A stretch of DNA of 64,000 nucleotides from Spirosoma foliorum (GTDB lineage Bacteria; Bacteroidota; Bacteroidia; Cytophagales; Spirosomataceae), in contig NZ_CP059732.1 of NCBI RefSeq assembly GCF_014117325.1, positions 5,841,001-5,905,000 on the forward strand, written 5' to 3'. The notes beneath the pieces are model-generated. The model was not told the origin of the DNA and did no database searches. It worked only from the letters and a program-made list of their open reading frames with translations. Positions within the stretch are counted from its first letter, which is position 1; the number at the start of each line of letters is the position of its first letter. Shown in pieces: positions 32,850 to 41,390 of the stretch. A program made the position numbers and the translations under genes.

Positions 32850-34496
32850 CTACTCACTCAGCACTCGCCCTTTGGGATATTTAATTTCGTAGCGGAATGT
32901 AAGCGCACGGCTCTCGCCGGGTTGAAGGATTAGGCGGTAGGTTAATTTGCCCGTTTCCGAATTTAGCCCAGCTCCACCGGCATCGGTAAGAGACACTTCA
33001 ATTCGGCTATCGGTCGAAACGGGTATCTGATCATAAACGGTTAGGTCAATCGGTTCCTGACGCGTGTTACGTAAACTAATTCGATAAGAATGGCTCTCCC
33101 GCTGATTACTCCCAATGGTTTTACGGCTATTAACATCCTCAACTTGCTCCCGTTTGGCAACGATACGCTTATCGCGGCCTAATGATAATCGTAGCGTATC
33201 CTCGGCTGCGGTCAGGTCGATACTTGACTCGCCCACAAAGGTGCCTTCGAAATAAATTCGGGCTGGCCCATTGAGCAGATTGAGTTTATCCCATCCCGTA
33301 ATTTGGGCCGTTAAAAACGCGTCGTTATCCAATTTTGGCGTTAATTCGTAGCGGTAAATAGCCGGGAGTTCGGCCGTTTGTACATCAACCAGTTGCGGAC
33401 GACTGTTGGTCAGAATCGTGTACGGTAATGCAATCACAAAACTGACGTTCGTTGGCTGATCAACGGCCTGTGTGACCGTAGCGGTATTCACTAGTTGAGG
33501 AGCCGACAGGGCACTGGCTTTACTCATGCTTCGTTGCGAACCGCCATTGCCTGATGTAACGACAACTTCCTGTAGCATCTGGTTATCAGATGCCGCTTTA
33601 AACTTAGGTCGCGGTTCGTAGAATCCGACATAATCGGTTGATAGCTGTGGCTGTGAGCCTGGTAACGCCGGATTGGCCGTTGAGAGTGTAAGACGAACAT
33701 TTTGCCAATCGAAACCTGTATTCTGATAAACCTGAGCTTTATAAGCCAGTGATGCCGGACTTTTTGCATCGCGTACCCGAACATCGTAAATCGGCGACCA
33801 GCCCGCGTTACTTACGACATAACTCAGCTCCAGCTCAACGGGCGTTTTGCTTTTAGCAGTCAGGGTTATTTCTATTTCCCCCACAGGACGTTCGCGTTTG
33901 GCGTTCTGCTCCGTTACCTGCGCATCGAGTCGTTCCACCCGTTTTTTCTGCTCTACCATTCGTCGATTCAGCAACAGGAGTTCCTGACCAATTTTGGTGA
34001 GTCGTTCCCGGTAGAAAGCGGCCATATCTGCCACTTCTTTTACGGTTGTGCCCGTCGTTTTACCGCCAACCTGCTGATTCGCCAGAATAAGTTTCTTTTC
34101 CTGCTGAAGCACCTCTTCCTGAACCGTCAGCAGTTCGTAAGCCTCCCGATTAGCCCGTAGCGAATCCTCCAGCCGTTGTAACGAAGCCGGTTTCGAGGCT
34201 TTGGTCAGGAAATTAGTTCGAAACTGAACGCCCTGAATAATGGCATCGCCTTTGCCCGATACCTGAATACTCTGTGGGTCAGTTTGCGCGGGTACATTGT
34301 CAATCACCAATCGGGTTGTACCGACATCTAAAGTAGACACCGCATGCGACGACAATTGGGCACGAGTCAGAAATACAGTTACTTGCCGAAGTGTAGCCTG
34401 GACACGTTGTTCGTCAGCAACTGGTGTCGCGCCAACCTGAGCGAAACTCAATGCCGAGCCTAAGCAAAGCGTGGTAATCATCAATACAATTTTCAT
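32850..34496 (-). CDS. Mucoidy inhibitor MuiA family protein (DUF4139/DUF4140)
   Basis: 548 residues from the ATG at 34496 (MKIVLMITTLCLGSALSFAQ, signal peptide). The order is an N-terminal DUF4140 domain (about 40-120, VTVFLTRAQLSSHAV and LVIDNVPAQTDPQSI), a coiled coil of about 100 residues rich in Glu/Gln/Leu, and a C-terminal beta domain DUF4139 (LSYVVSNAGWSPIYDVRV onward to RYEIKYPKGR). Coiled coils plus beta domains suggest an envelope assembly or polymer-linked role; the molecular function is not established. A small palindrome and a strong hairpin follow its 3' end. Confidence 0.87.
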   Translation of the reverse strand: MKIVLMITTLCLGSALSFAQVGATPVADEQRVQATLRQVTVFLTRAQLSSHAVSTLDVGTTRLVIDNVPAQTDPQSIQVSGKGDAIIQGVQFRTNFLTKASKPASLQRLEDSLRANREAYELLTVQEEVLQQEKKLILANQQVGGKTTGTTVKEVADMAAFYRERLTKIGQELLLLNRRMVEQKKRVERLDAQVTEQNAKRERPVGEIEITLTAKSKTPVELELSYVVSNAGWSPIYDVRVRDAKSPASLAYKAQVYQNTGFDWQNVRLTLSTANPALPGSQPQLSTDYVGFYEPRPKFKAASDNQMLQEVVVTSGNGGSQRSMSKASALSAPQLVNTATVTQAVDQPTNVSFVIALPYTILTNSRPQLVDVQTAELPAIYRYELTPKLDNDAFLTAQITGWDKLNLLNGPARIYFEGTFVGESSIDLTAAEDTLRLSLGRDKRIVAKREQVEDVNSRKTIGSNQRESHSYRISLRNTRQEPIDLTVYDQIPVSTDSRIEVSLTDAGGAGLNSETGKLTYRLILQPGESRALTFRYEIKYPKGRVLSE

Positions 34497-34600
34497 AGTG
34501 GCAGGATGTTTAGGCCTTGTAGATTCCATAAGTGGGTAGACCGTTTAATTATTTAGGTAAATCATCGAAATAATTCGCCAGCTTACAGAACTTTGCGACC

Positions 34601-35668
34601 ATGATTACTGCCGACCAACTTCGAACATTTACCGAACAAATCTTTATAGCCATCGGCTGTTCCGAAACCGATGCCCGTTTAGCCGCCGATGTACTCGTTA
34701 GTGCCGACCTCCGGGGTATTGACTCCCATGGGGTTGCACGCTTACCCGGCTACGTCCGGCTTTATGACAATGGACGCATCAACCCCAAGCCACACATGCG
34801 GGTTGTGCATGAAACACCATCGACGGCGGTTGTCGATGGCGACCGGGGGCTTGGTCTTATTGTTGGGCCCTGGGCCATGCAGGTAGCTATCGAAAAAGCT
34901 AAAATTGCCGGAACGGGTTGGGTAGCTGTACGCAATTCCAATCACTTCGGCATTGCAGGTTATCACGCCCTGCTCGCCACCGAACACGATATGATTGGGC
35001 AGGCCATGACGCATGCGGCTCCACTTGTAGCACCGACCTTTTCACTAGATAAGCTCTTAGGAACCAACCCGATTGCGGTGGCAATTCCAGCAGCAACTGA
35101 GCCTACGTTTCTGGCCGATTTTGCCTCGACAGCCGTAGCCTACGGCAAACTCGAAATTCTACAGCGAAAAGGTCAGGAAGCGCCACTCGGCTGGGCACAA
35201 AATGCCGAAGGTCTGCCCACTACCGATGCCAATGCCATTCGGAACGGTGGGGCCTTACTACCACTGGGCACCGACCGCGAACACGGTTCTCACAAAGGGT
35301 ACGGGCTTGGCGCTATTGTCGATATTTTTTCCGGAGTGCTATCCGGCGCAAACTACGGTCCCTGGGTGCCGCCTTTCGCTACGGCTGGCTTCATGCAGGC
35401 CAATGAAGGCGTTGGTGAGGGAACAGGACACTTTTTCGGAGCCATGCGGATCGATGCATTCCGCCCTGCCGATGAATTTAAAACGCACATGGATACCTGG
35501 ATTCAGCGGTTCCGTCAGGCAAAAGCTATTGAAGGAAAGCAGGTCCTGATTCCCGGCGATCCTGAGCGTATGATGGAAGCCGAACGACTCGCCAATGGCA
35601 TTCCCGTTGTAGAGCCCGTTGTAAAAAGCCTGGAAGAATTAGGTGAACGCTTCGGGGTAAAATTGTAA
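34601..35668 (+). CDS. Ldh family (type 2 malate/L-lactate) NAD(P)-dependent oxidoreductase
   Basis: 355 residues, the usual length of the Ldh_2 superfamily (malate, L-lactate, ureidoglycolate and delta-piperideine reductases). These enzymes oxidise 2-hydroxy acids with NAD(P), and are structurally unlike classical LDH. Motifs: LRGIDSHGVARLPGY (30s-40s), DGDRGLGLIVGPWAMQVA, VRNSNHFGIAGYHA (catalytic-type His), and LGTNPIAVAIPA. No signal peptide. Substrate specificity cannot be read from the sequence. A REPIN-like repeat follows directly. Confidence 0.9.
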   Translation: MITADQLRTFTEQIFIAIGCSETDARLAADVLVSADLRGIDSHGVARLPGYVRLYDNGRINPKPHMRVVHETPSTAVVDGDRGLGLIVGPWAMQVAIEKAKIAGTGWVAVRNSNHFGIAGYHALLATEHDMIGQAMTHAAPLVAPTFSLDKLLGTNPIAVAIPAATEPTFLADFASTAVAYGKLEILQRKGQEAPLGWAQNAEGLPTTDANAIRNGGALLPLGTDREHGSHKGYGLGAIVDIFSGVLSGANYGPWVPPFATAGFMQANEGVGEGTGHFFGAMRIDAFRPADEFKTHMDTWIQRFRQAKAIEGKQVLIPGDPERMMEAERLANGIPVVEPVVKSLEELGERFGVKL

Positions 35669-35670
35669 TT

Positions 35671-35766
35671 GTAGCGCGGACATCTTGTCCGCATAGCCGA
35701 AGTTTTTACAGCATGCTAATTAACTCAACTTAGCTTTCGACTATGCGGACAAGATGTCCGCGCTAC
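35671..35766. repeat. REPIN-like double palindrome with GTAG/CTAC ends (copy 2)
   Basis: Perfect 26-nt arms 35671-35696 and 35741-35766. Each arm is itself palindromic (GCGGACA / TGTCCGC). The outer ends are GTAG and CTAC, as at 12007-12097, though the palindrome sequence is unrelated. It lies two bases after the stop of the Ldh-family gene and 16 bases before the aldo/keto reductase gene. Confidence 0.85.
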
Positions 35767-35782
35767 TCTACTAAAATCATAT

Positions 35783-36769
35783 ATGAACTATCGAAAACTC
35801 GGCAAAACCGGCTTTACTGTTTCTGAAATTAGCTTGGGTACCTGGCAGGTGGGTGGCAAATGGGGTGACCCTTTCAGCCACGACAATGCCGACCGTATCC
35901 TCAACGAAGCCGTTGATTCTGGCATTAACTTCATCGACACGGCTGATGTGTATGGGGATGGTGAAAGTGAAAAAGCTGTCGGGCGACTGGTCCGTTCGCG
36001 ATCTGAGCAGATTTTCGTAGCCACCAAATGTGGTCGTCGTTTGCAACCCCATACGAATGAAGCCTATCAGCCTAAAGCGCTTCGAAACTTTGTGGAAGAT
36101 AGTCTGCGGAATATGGGTCTGGAAACACTCGATCTGATTCAATTACACTGTCCACCAACGGATGTGTATTATCGACCCGAGATTTTCGAACTGTTCGATC
36201 GATTGAAAGACGAGGGTAAAATTCAGAACCTGGGGGTTAGTGTTGAGAAAGTCGAGGAAGGGTTGAAAGCCATTGAATTTCCGAACGTCACTACGGTACA
36301 AATCATTTTCAACATGTTTCGGCAACGGCCCGCTGAACTCTTTTTCACCGAAGCCAGCCGCCGGGATGTAGGTATTATAGTCCGAGTGCCACTGGCGAGT
36401 GGCTTGTTAACCGGTACGTTTAGCGCCGATACATCCTTTTCCGCAACCGATCACCGGACTTTCAATCGGCAGGGCGAAGCGTTCGACAAAGGGGAAACAT
36501 TTTCGGGTGTAGACTATGCCACTGGACTAGCCGCTGTTGACGAACTAAAAGCCGTTTTTCCTGCTGATGCCAATTTAGCTCCTGATGCCCTCCGCTGGAT
36601 TTTAACTTTCGACGCGGTAAGCTGCATTATTCCGGGGGCCTCCAAACCAGCCCACCTATCGTCAAACTTGCAGGCGATGGAACGCCCTGCTCCCACTCCA
36701 GAGCAGATGGTAGCCATAAAACACATCTATGACGAACGCATCAAAAACCCGGTGCATTATTTGTGGTAA
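35783..36769 (+). CDS. Aldo/keto reductase
   Basis: 328 residues, NADP-dependent TIM barrel. Catalytic tetrad residues: Asp in FIDTADVYG and Tyr in the same motif, Lys in VATKCGRRL, His in LIQLHCPP. SLIPGA-like cofactor loop at IIPGASKPAH. It is close to the YajO/YccK type of AKR acting on small sugar or aldehyde substrates. The start ATG at 35783 gives MNYRKLGKTGFTVSEI, which is the standard N-terminus. The gene is head-to-tail with the Ldh gene, separated by a REPIN-like repeat. The 3' end faces an inverted repeat. Confidence 0.92.
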   Translation: MNYRKLGKTGFTVSEISLGTWQVGGKWGDPFSHDNADRILNEAVDSGINFIDTADVYGDGESEKAVGRLVRSRSEQIFVATKCGRRLQPHTNEAYQPKALRNFVEDSLRNMGLETLDLIQLHCPPTDVYYRPEIFELFDRLKDEGKIQNLGVSVEKVEEGLKAIEFPNVTTVQIIFNMFRQRPAELFFTEASRRDVGIIVRVPLASGLLTGTFSADTSFSATDHRTFNRQGEAFDKGETFSGVDYATGLAAVDELKAVFPADANLAPDALRWILTFDAVSCIIPGASKPAHLSSNLQAMERPAPTPEQMVAIKHIYDERIKNPVHYLW

Positions 36770-36778
36770 GACTTGGAG

Positions 36779-36855
36779 CGCAGATTGTACTGATTTCATA
36801 TGATTTACACGGGTAAAAATCACGTTTCAATCATACGAAATCAGCACAATCTGCG
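36779..36855. repeat. CGCAGATTGT-type inverted repeat between convergent genes
   Basis: 27-nt arms 36779-36805 and 36829-36855 with two differences. Both differences would be G-U pairs in minus-strand RNA and A-C mismatches in plus-strand RNA. The element lies between the aldo/keto reductase and the beta-barrel protein gene. Confidence 0.8.
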
Positions 36856-36867
36856 ACCTATTACTCT

Positions 36868-37434
36868 TTACTTTCCGAAATAAACCTGGAAGCCTAAACT
36901 GATATTAATGGCTTTCGGAACGTTGGGGATAAGTGCGTTTGGACTGCCCGCGATAAGACTATTGACAGATCCAGCGTCTCCTCCCGTATAGGTTACCCCC
37001 AAATCGAAACTCACCGATCTGTTTATAAAAAAGGCAACGCCCCCTGTAGCACTATAAGCAGCATCGGTACTTGATCCGGCTGAAGATCCATTCGTTGTGA
37101 CCGACGTGTTAATGACACCAATCGATGCGCCCAAAAATGGTTTCACTTGAGATGGCCCAAAATAATACCGTAAAAAAGGAGCCAATCCAATCTGAGTAAC
37201 TTTATTTCCACTAGTACCCGCGTAAAAAAACGGTATACCCGCACCAACCACCAGGTTATTAGCGACAAACCAGCCATACGTTGGCTGAAGACTAATCAGT
37301 GTCGTGGAGCTTCCACTTGGAATGATAATATTTCCAACGTTAACGCCCATCAGACGATTTCCCTTCTCGGTTTGGGCCATGGCGCTCGATAAACTTACAA
37401 CGAGCAGAATGATTGTCAAGAATCTCGCTTTCAT
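36868..37434 (-). CDS. Outer membrane beta-barrel protein
   Basis: 188 residues with a signal peptide (MKARFLTIILLVVSLSSAMAQ). The mature part has about eight amphipathic strands: FRYYFGPSQVKPFLGASIGV is one, and KAINISLGFQVYFGK the C-terminal strand with a terminal aromatic-basic pattern. Resembles the OMP_b-brl family of small eight-stranded barrels common in Bacteroidota. The role is unknown, possibly a surface protein or outer-membrane structural element. Confidence 0.78.
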   Translation of the reverse strand: MKARFLTIILLVVSLSSAMAQTEKGNRLMGVNVGNIIIPSGSSTTLISLQPTYGWFVANNLVVGAGIPFFYAGTSGNKVTQIGLAPFLRYYFGPSQVKPFLGASIGVINTSVTTNGSSAGSSTDAAYSATGGVAFFINRSVSFDLGVTYTGGDAGSVNSLIAGSPNALIPNVPKAINISLGFQVYFGK

Positions 37435-37515
37435 AACATGTATATACGTTTAGTGAATACATGTTATGACAAAACAACGGCTTCTTTTGTTTGTACAAGT
37501 TTATCCCACTTTAAT

Positions 37516-37546
37516 AAAAAGACTCGATGTACTATCGAGTCTTTTT
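37516..37546 (-). terminator. Intrinsic terminator
   Basis: Stem AAAAAGACTCGAT / ATCGAGTCTTTTT (13 bp) with loop GTACT, T-tailed on both strands. Located 24-54 bases after the stop of the His-rich lipoprotein gene (37570). Confidence 0.85.
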
Positions 37547-37569
37547 ACAATTGACAGAAAATCAGCCTA

Positions 37570-38259
37570 TCACTTACCAATCAGCGCTTTCTTAAACGTA
37601 CCGTCGGAGCCAAAAAGCAGAACGCCCCGCTTTTTGCCAGAAGTCGTAATCGACACGATATAATCGCTGGTTGTTTTCTCCTGAGCCGCCTTGTTGATCG
37701 TCGCTCCTGCATAATTGGATGTAATGTAGGTTGTGATGGCAGCCGGTAGGCTCGATACCGCCACTTCTGTTAGATCAGCCCCAATGCCACCCGGACGAGG
37801 ATGATGAGTAGTATCACCTACCGTTGGCTTGGGTCGATGAGTCGAATCGCCAGGCATGTGATGGTGGGCTGAATCACCAGGTGCATGATGACGGGCTGAG
37901 TCGCCGGGAGCATGACCAAATCGCATCTCTGCCTCTTTCACAAACGTTCCATCTGCTTTAAAGAGCAAGAGTTTTAGCGAGCTGTTAACGGTAATAGCCA
38001 CCAGAAAATTACCCGCTGCATCTTTCCGGGCATCCTTGATCGTAGCCCCCGCATAGTTCGTCGTAATGTAGGTTGTAACAGCCGCTGGCAAGCTCGACAC
38101 ATCAACCGTCGTTAGACTGTGCGGCCCCGTAACCGACGTACTACTAACCCCACTCGTCCGAGCCGAAGCATCGGCCGTTGGATCAACCGCCGTTTTATTG
38201 CAGGCATTCAACCCCACTACCAACGCCATCCCACAACTGAACACAAGCAATGTTTTCAT
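37570..38259 (-). CDS. Lipoprotein with two PepSY/BLIP-like repeats and His-rich linker
   Basis: 229 residues from the ATG at 38259; the lipobox is VVGLNAC. Two homologous domains (about 45-115 and 165-229) share the pattern VSSLPAAVTTYITTNYAGATI and VAITVNSSLKLLLFKADGTF; this is the DUF2874/PepSY-like, beta-lactamase-inhibitor-like type common in Bacteroidota. Between them is a tandem linker of four HAPGDSA-type units (HHAPGDSARHH and variants), rich in His and Pro, likely to bind metal. The function is not known; sensing or binding at the cell envelope is inferred. Confidence 0.72.
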   Translation of the reverse strand: MKTLLVFSCGMALVVGLNACNKTAVDPTADASARTSGVSSTSVTGPHSLTTVDVSSLPAAVTTYITTNYAGATIKDARKDAAGNFLVAITVNSSLKLLLFKADGTFVKEAEMRFGHAPGDSARHHAPGDSAHHHMPGDSTHRPKPTVGDTTHHPRPGGIGADLTEVAVSSLPAAITTYITSNYAGATINKAAQEKTTSDYIVSITTSGKKRGVLLFGSDGTFKKALIGK

Positions 38260-38688
38260 AAAGAACATAGATAGGTTTTGTTAAAAAAATAAAACAGAAA
38301 AATAAGCAATGACCAACTTCGTTAGCTGGCCCATCACTCCTTACGTGGTACCTGGACCGAGCGTTGCAGCGTCCGAAAAAAAGTAGTAAAAACACTCAAA
38401 TTGAGCTATTGAGAGGGGTACCCATTAAAAAAAGTATAAATGAATCGGTTAGAGACCATCTATGTACCAATTTGCGATCGGGAGTGGCTAAACACCTCAA
38501 ATAGAAAGCTGTTTTTTAAAAAAGAGCAGGTATATGCTTAATTCTGCCTATATTGAAAACCATAGTTATTTTATAAAAAATCAATACAAACAGTTACCAA
38601 TCTTTACTTTTATAGCGTTTTATTTGCACAACAATTCGGTATTCCATATTCTATTTGGCCAACTGACCAATTGTAAATATATTGTTCT
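38260..38688. other. Intergenic region without recognised feature
   Basis: About 430 bases between divergent genes. It is AT-rich (A/T runs near 38500-38580) and probably carries the promoters of both. No clean TTG-N20-TAnnTTTG match was found; TACTTTTA at 38605-38612 is a partial -7 match for the ATP-grasp gene. No repeat or coding sequence seen. Confidence 0.4.
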
Positions 38689-40194
38689 ATGAAAAAACAA
38701 AACACCCGCCAATCCCAGTCTCAGACACTTAATGGCATGACTCAATCGCAGGGTCAGGCAAGCGTTAACTTCTCATTCAGTGATTATCAAACTGAGAATT
38801 TTTTCGATGAGATGTTCGTGAACGAGAGCCAGGTTCGCGACGGGTATGCCCCTTTTCAGCAACGTGTTGAGCAACTCACCCGAGAGGACCTTATTGGGCG
38901 ACAGCACGCAGCCGAACGGGCGCTGATGAGCATGGGAATTACGTTCAATGTATATTCGGAAGGGGAAGGCACAGAGCGGATTATGCCGATTGACATTATT
39001 CCGCGGGTCATTGAGTCGGCAGAATGGAACAGACTTGAAGCGGGACTTATCCAGCGAATCAAGGCTATCAATATGTTTCTGGATGATGTGTATAACGAAC
39101 AGCGAATTCTTAACGATGGCGTTGTTCCGCGCGACCTGATTGAATCCAGCAAATCTTTTCTGCCCGGTTGCCTGGGTGTGCGGCCCCCTAAAGGAATCTG
39201 GTGTCACATTACTGGTACTGACCTGATTCGGGGCGACGATGGAACCATGATGGTCCTCGAAGATAACCTTCGCTGTCCATCGGGCGTATCGTACATGCTC
39301 GAAAACCGGGAACTGATCAAACAGACGTTTCCCGAAGTTCTGACCCAAACGGGCGTTCGGCCGGTGTCTGACTATCCGACCCGGCTGCTCCAGATGCTCC
39401 AGTTCATTGCCGATCGTCCGAACCCAACGGTGGTTGTCTTAACACCGGGCATCTATAATTCAGCGTATTTTGAGCACTCGTATCTGGCCCAGCAAATGGG
39501 CGTTGAGCTGGTCGAAGCCCGTGACCTGGTGGTGTCGGGTGGTTATGTAAAAATGCGTACCACCAAAGGCTTCCAGATTGTGGATGTCATTTACCGACGG
39601 ATCGACGATACGTTCCTTGACCCTAAGGCGTTCAATCCCGATTCCATGATTGGTGTGCCGGGCATTTTTGAAGTCTACAAAAAAGGTCGTGTGGCACTGG
39701 CCAATGCCCCCGGAACAGGCGTTGCCGACGATAAAGTGATTTATGCCTACGTACCACGCATCATTAAATATTATTTGGGCGAAGAAGCTATCATTCCAAA
39801 CGTACAGACCTACATCTGTCGGGAAGAAGAAGACTGCAAGTACGTACTGGAAAACATCGAGCAGTTGGTGGTCAAAGAAGCGAACGAAGCTGGTGGTTAC
39901 GGCATGTTGATCGGGCCTAAAGCTACGCCCGAAGAACACGAATTATTTCGCAAGAAAATTCAGGAAAATCCACGCAACTACATTGCCCAACCCACGATTT
40001 CGCTCTCGCGGGTTCCGTGTATTGTTGGCGACCATGCCGAAGGGCGTCACGTCGATTTACGACCTTATATTCTCTATGGCGATGGGGTCAACGTTATTCC
40101 GGGCGGCTTAACGCGGGTTGCCCTTCGCAAAGGCTCGTTGGTCGTCAACTCCTCGCAAGGCGGTGGCGGTAAGGATACATGGGTGTTGTATTAG
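38689..40194 (+). CDS. Circularly permuted type 2 ATP-grasp protein
   Basis: 501 residues, family PF04174 (CP_ATPgrasp_1). An ATP-grasp enzyme that likely makes amide bonds between an acid and an amine. Visible motifs: FDEMFVNESQVRDGYAPF, SFLPGCLGVRPPKG, RGDDGTMMVLEDNLRCPSG (about 184-202), VVVLTPGIYNSAYFEHS, VKEANEAGGYGMLIGP (nucleotide region), and HVDLRPYILYG. Homologues usually travel with an alpha-E domain protein and a transglutaminase-like protease, a proposed peptide-tagging system. No such partner follows here; the next gene is a glycosyltransferase. The N-terminal 25 residues are Gln/Ser-rich and probably disordered. Confidence 0.9.
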   Translation: MKKQNTRQSQSQTLNGMTQSQGQASVNFSFSDYQTENFFDEMFVNESQVRDGYAPFQQRVEQLTREDLIGRQHAAERALMSMGITFNVYSEGEGTERIMPIDIIPRVIESAEWNRLEAGLIQRIKAINMFLDDVYNEQRILNDGVVPRDLIESSKSFLPGCLGVRPPKGIWCHITGTDLIRGDDGTMMVLEDNLRCPSGVSYMLENRELIKQTFPEVLTQTGVRPVSDYPTRLLQMLQFIADRPNPTVVVLTPGIYNSAYFEHSYLAQQMGVELVEARDLVVSGGYVKMRTTKGFQIVDVIYRRIDDTFLDPKAFNPDSMIGVPGIFEVYKKGRVALANAPGTGVADDKVIYAYVPRIIKYYLGEEAIIPNVQTYICREEEDCKYVLENIEQLVVKEANEAGGYGMLIGPKATPEEHELFRKKIQENPRNYIAQPTISLSRVPCIVGDHAEGRHVDLRPYILYGDGVNVIPGGLTRVALRKGSLVVNSSQGGGGKDTWVLY

Positions 40195-40195
40195 G

Positions 40196-40296
40196 GTTTA
40201 TAGTTTGAAGTTTGAAGTTCGTAGTTCGAGGTTTGAAGTTGATCCGGAAGCAACTTCAAACCTCGAACTATAAACTTCAAACTCAAACCTATAAAC
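40196..40296. repeat. Word-type inverted repeat after the ATP-grasp gene
   Basis: 46-nt arms 40196-40241 and 40251-40296. They are composed of GTTTGAAG, GTTCGTAG and GTTCGAGG words. The inner about 20 nt pair without mismatch, and the outer parts have several differences. It starts one base after the stop codon at 40192-40194. Confidence 0.9.
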
Positions 40297-40332
40297 TCCC
40301 TACCTTTACGCCCCAACCACAACAAAACTGCT

Positions 40333-41313
40333 TTGCCTGATCTAAGTATTATCATTGTCAATTACAAGACACCCCAACTCATTCTTGACTGCCTGGAGTC
40401 GGTTTATACCTATACGCAGAACATTCACTTTGAGGTATTAATCGTTGACAATCAGTCGGATGATAACAGTCAGGCAATCATTCAGGCATCCTTTCCCGAG
40501 GTACGCTGGTTCCAGATGGGCTATAATTCAGGATTCGCGAGGGCCAATAACTTAGGGATTCGGGAGGCCAAAGGGCGTACTATTCTACTACTCAATTCAG
40601 ACACGTTGCTAGTCGATAATGTGCTGGCGAATTGTGTTCAGGTGCTGGATACACAGCCTGACGTAGCAGCTGTAAGCGCAATCCAGTTACAGGCCAATCG
40701 ACAGGTTCGCCCCAACTTATATACAACCTTCGGGCAAATGCGCCGGGCCTTCTACATTTTACCCGGTGGAGAAGCTTCCGAGCGATTTCTGAATCGATTG
40801 ATGCCCGATCCGCATTACTCAGACCCCAATCAGGTCGAGTGGCTTTCGGGAGCCTTTCTGATGACTCGCCCTTCGGTTGTGGCCAAAGCGGGATTGCTGG
40901 ATGAGAGTTTTTTCATGTATGGCGAAGATGTCGAATGGGGCTATCGCCTGGGAAAACAGGGGAGACTTTTGCTGCTGCGCGATCAAAAATTCGTACACCT
41001 GGAATATGGTAGCAGCGAAGACAATCAGCAACATGTGGTTACCCATATCAACCGTTTCAAATCGCAGGTTCAGGTCTCTCAACTACTGTGGGTACGGAAA
41101 CAGTACGGCATTGGCGCTTATTTAGTCCTCATGCTGCATTACCTTCTCATGATTCCCGTTGTGTTTATCTGGAAAATAGCGGTAAATCTTCGCGATCGAC
41201 GACGCCCCTGGGCCGATCTGGACAATCAGTGGGCGTATACAAAACAGGTTGAGATCTTCTTCCGATTTTTCCAGAAAACACTGTTCAATCGGCCCGGATT
41301 CTATAAAGTTTAA
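40333..41313 (+). CDS. Family 2 glycosyltransferase
   Basis: 326 residues with a TTG start (TTGCCTGATCTAAG). Inverting GT-A fold: nucleotide motif SIIIVNYKTPQLIL, LIVDNQSDDNS, LLLNSDTLL (metal DxD-like), SGAFLMTRPSVV, and FFMYGEDVEWGYRLG (acceptor/catalytic ED). A hydrophobic helix (LVLMLHYLLMIPVVFIW) near 265-282 may anchor it to the membrane. Similar to rhamnosyltransferases of polysaccharide assembly. The substrate is unknown. A TACCTTTA -7-like sequence lies about 25 bases before the start. Confidence 0.85.
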   Translation: MPDLSIIIVNYKTPQLILDCLESVYTYTQNIHFEVLIVDNQSDDNSQAIIQASFPEVRWFQMGYNSGFARANNLGIREAKGRTILLLNSDTLLVDNVLANCVQVLDTQPDVAAVSAIQLQANRQVRPNLYTTFGQMRRAFYILPGGEASERFLNRLMPDPHYSDPNQVEWLSGAFLMTRPSVVAKAGLLDESFFMYGEDVEWGYRLGKQGRLLLLRDQKFVHLEYGSSEDNQQHVVTHINRFKSQVQVSQLLWVRKQYGIGAYLVLMLHYLLMIPVVFIWKIAVNLRDRRRPWADLDNQWAYTKQVEIFFRFFQKTLFNRPGFYKV

Positions 41314-41390
41314 TTAGCCGCTACGCAAACGTCAACAGGGATACACTTTTGCGGATTGAAATCGTTGTAGTTGAAAAACGGGATAATTTT

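Noticed and set aside
40196..40296. Regular word repeats that looked like a CRISPR array
   Set aside because: Units are 7-8 nt, there are no unique spacers of constant length, and the block is an inverted repeat.
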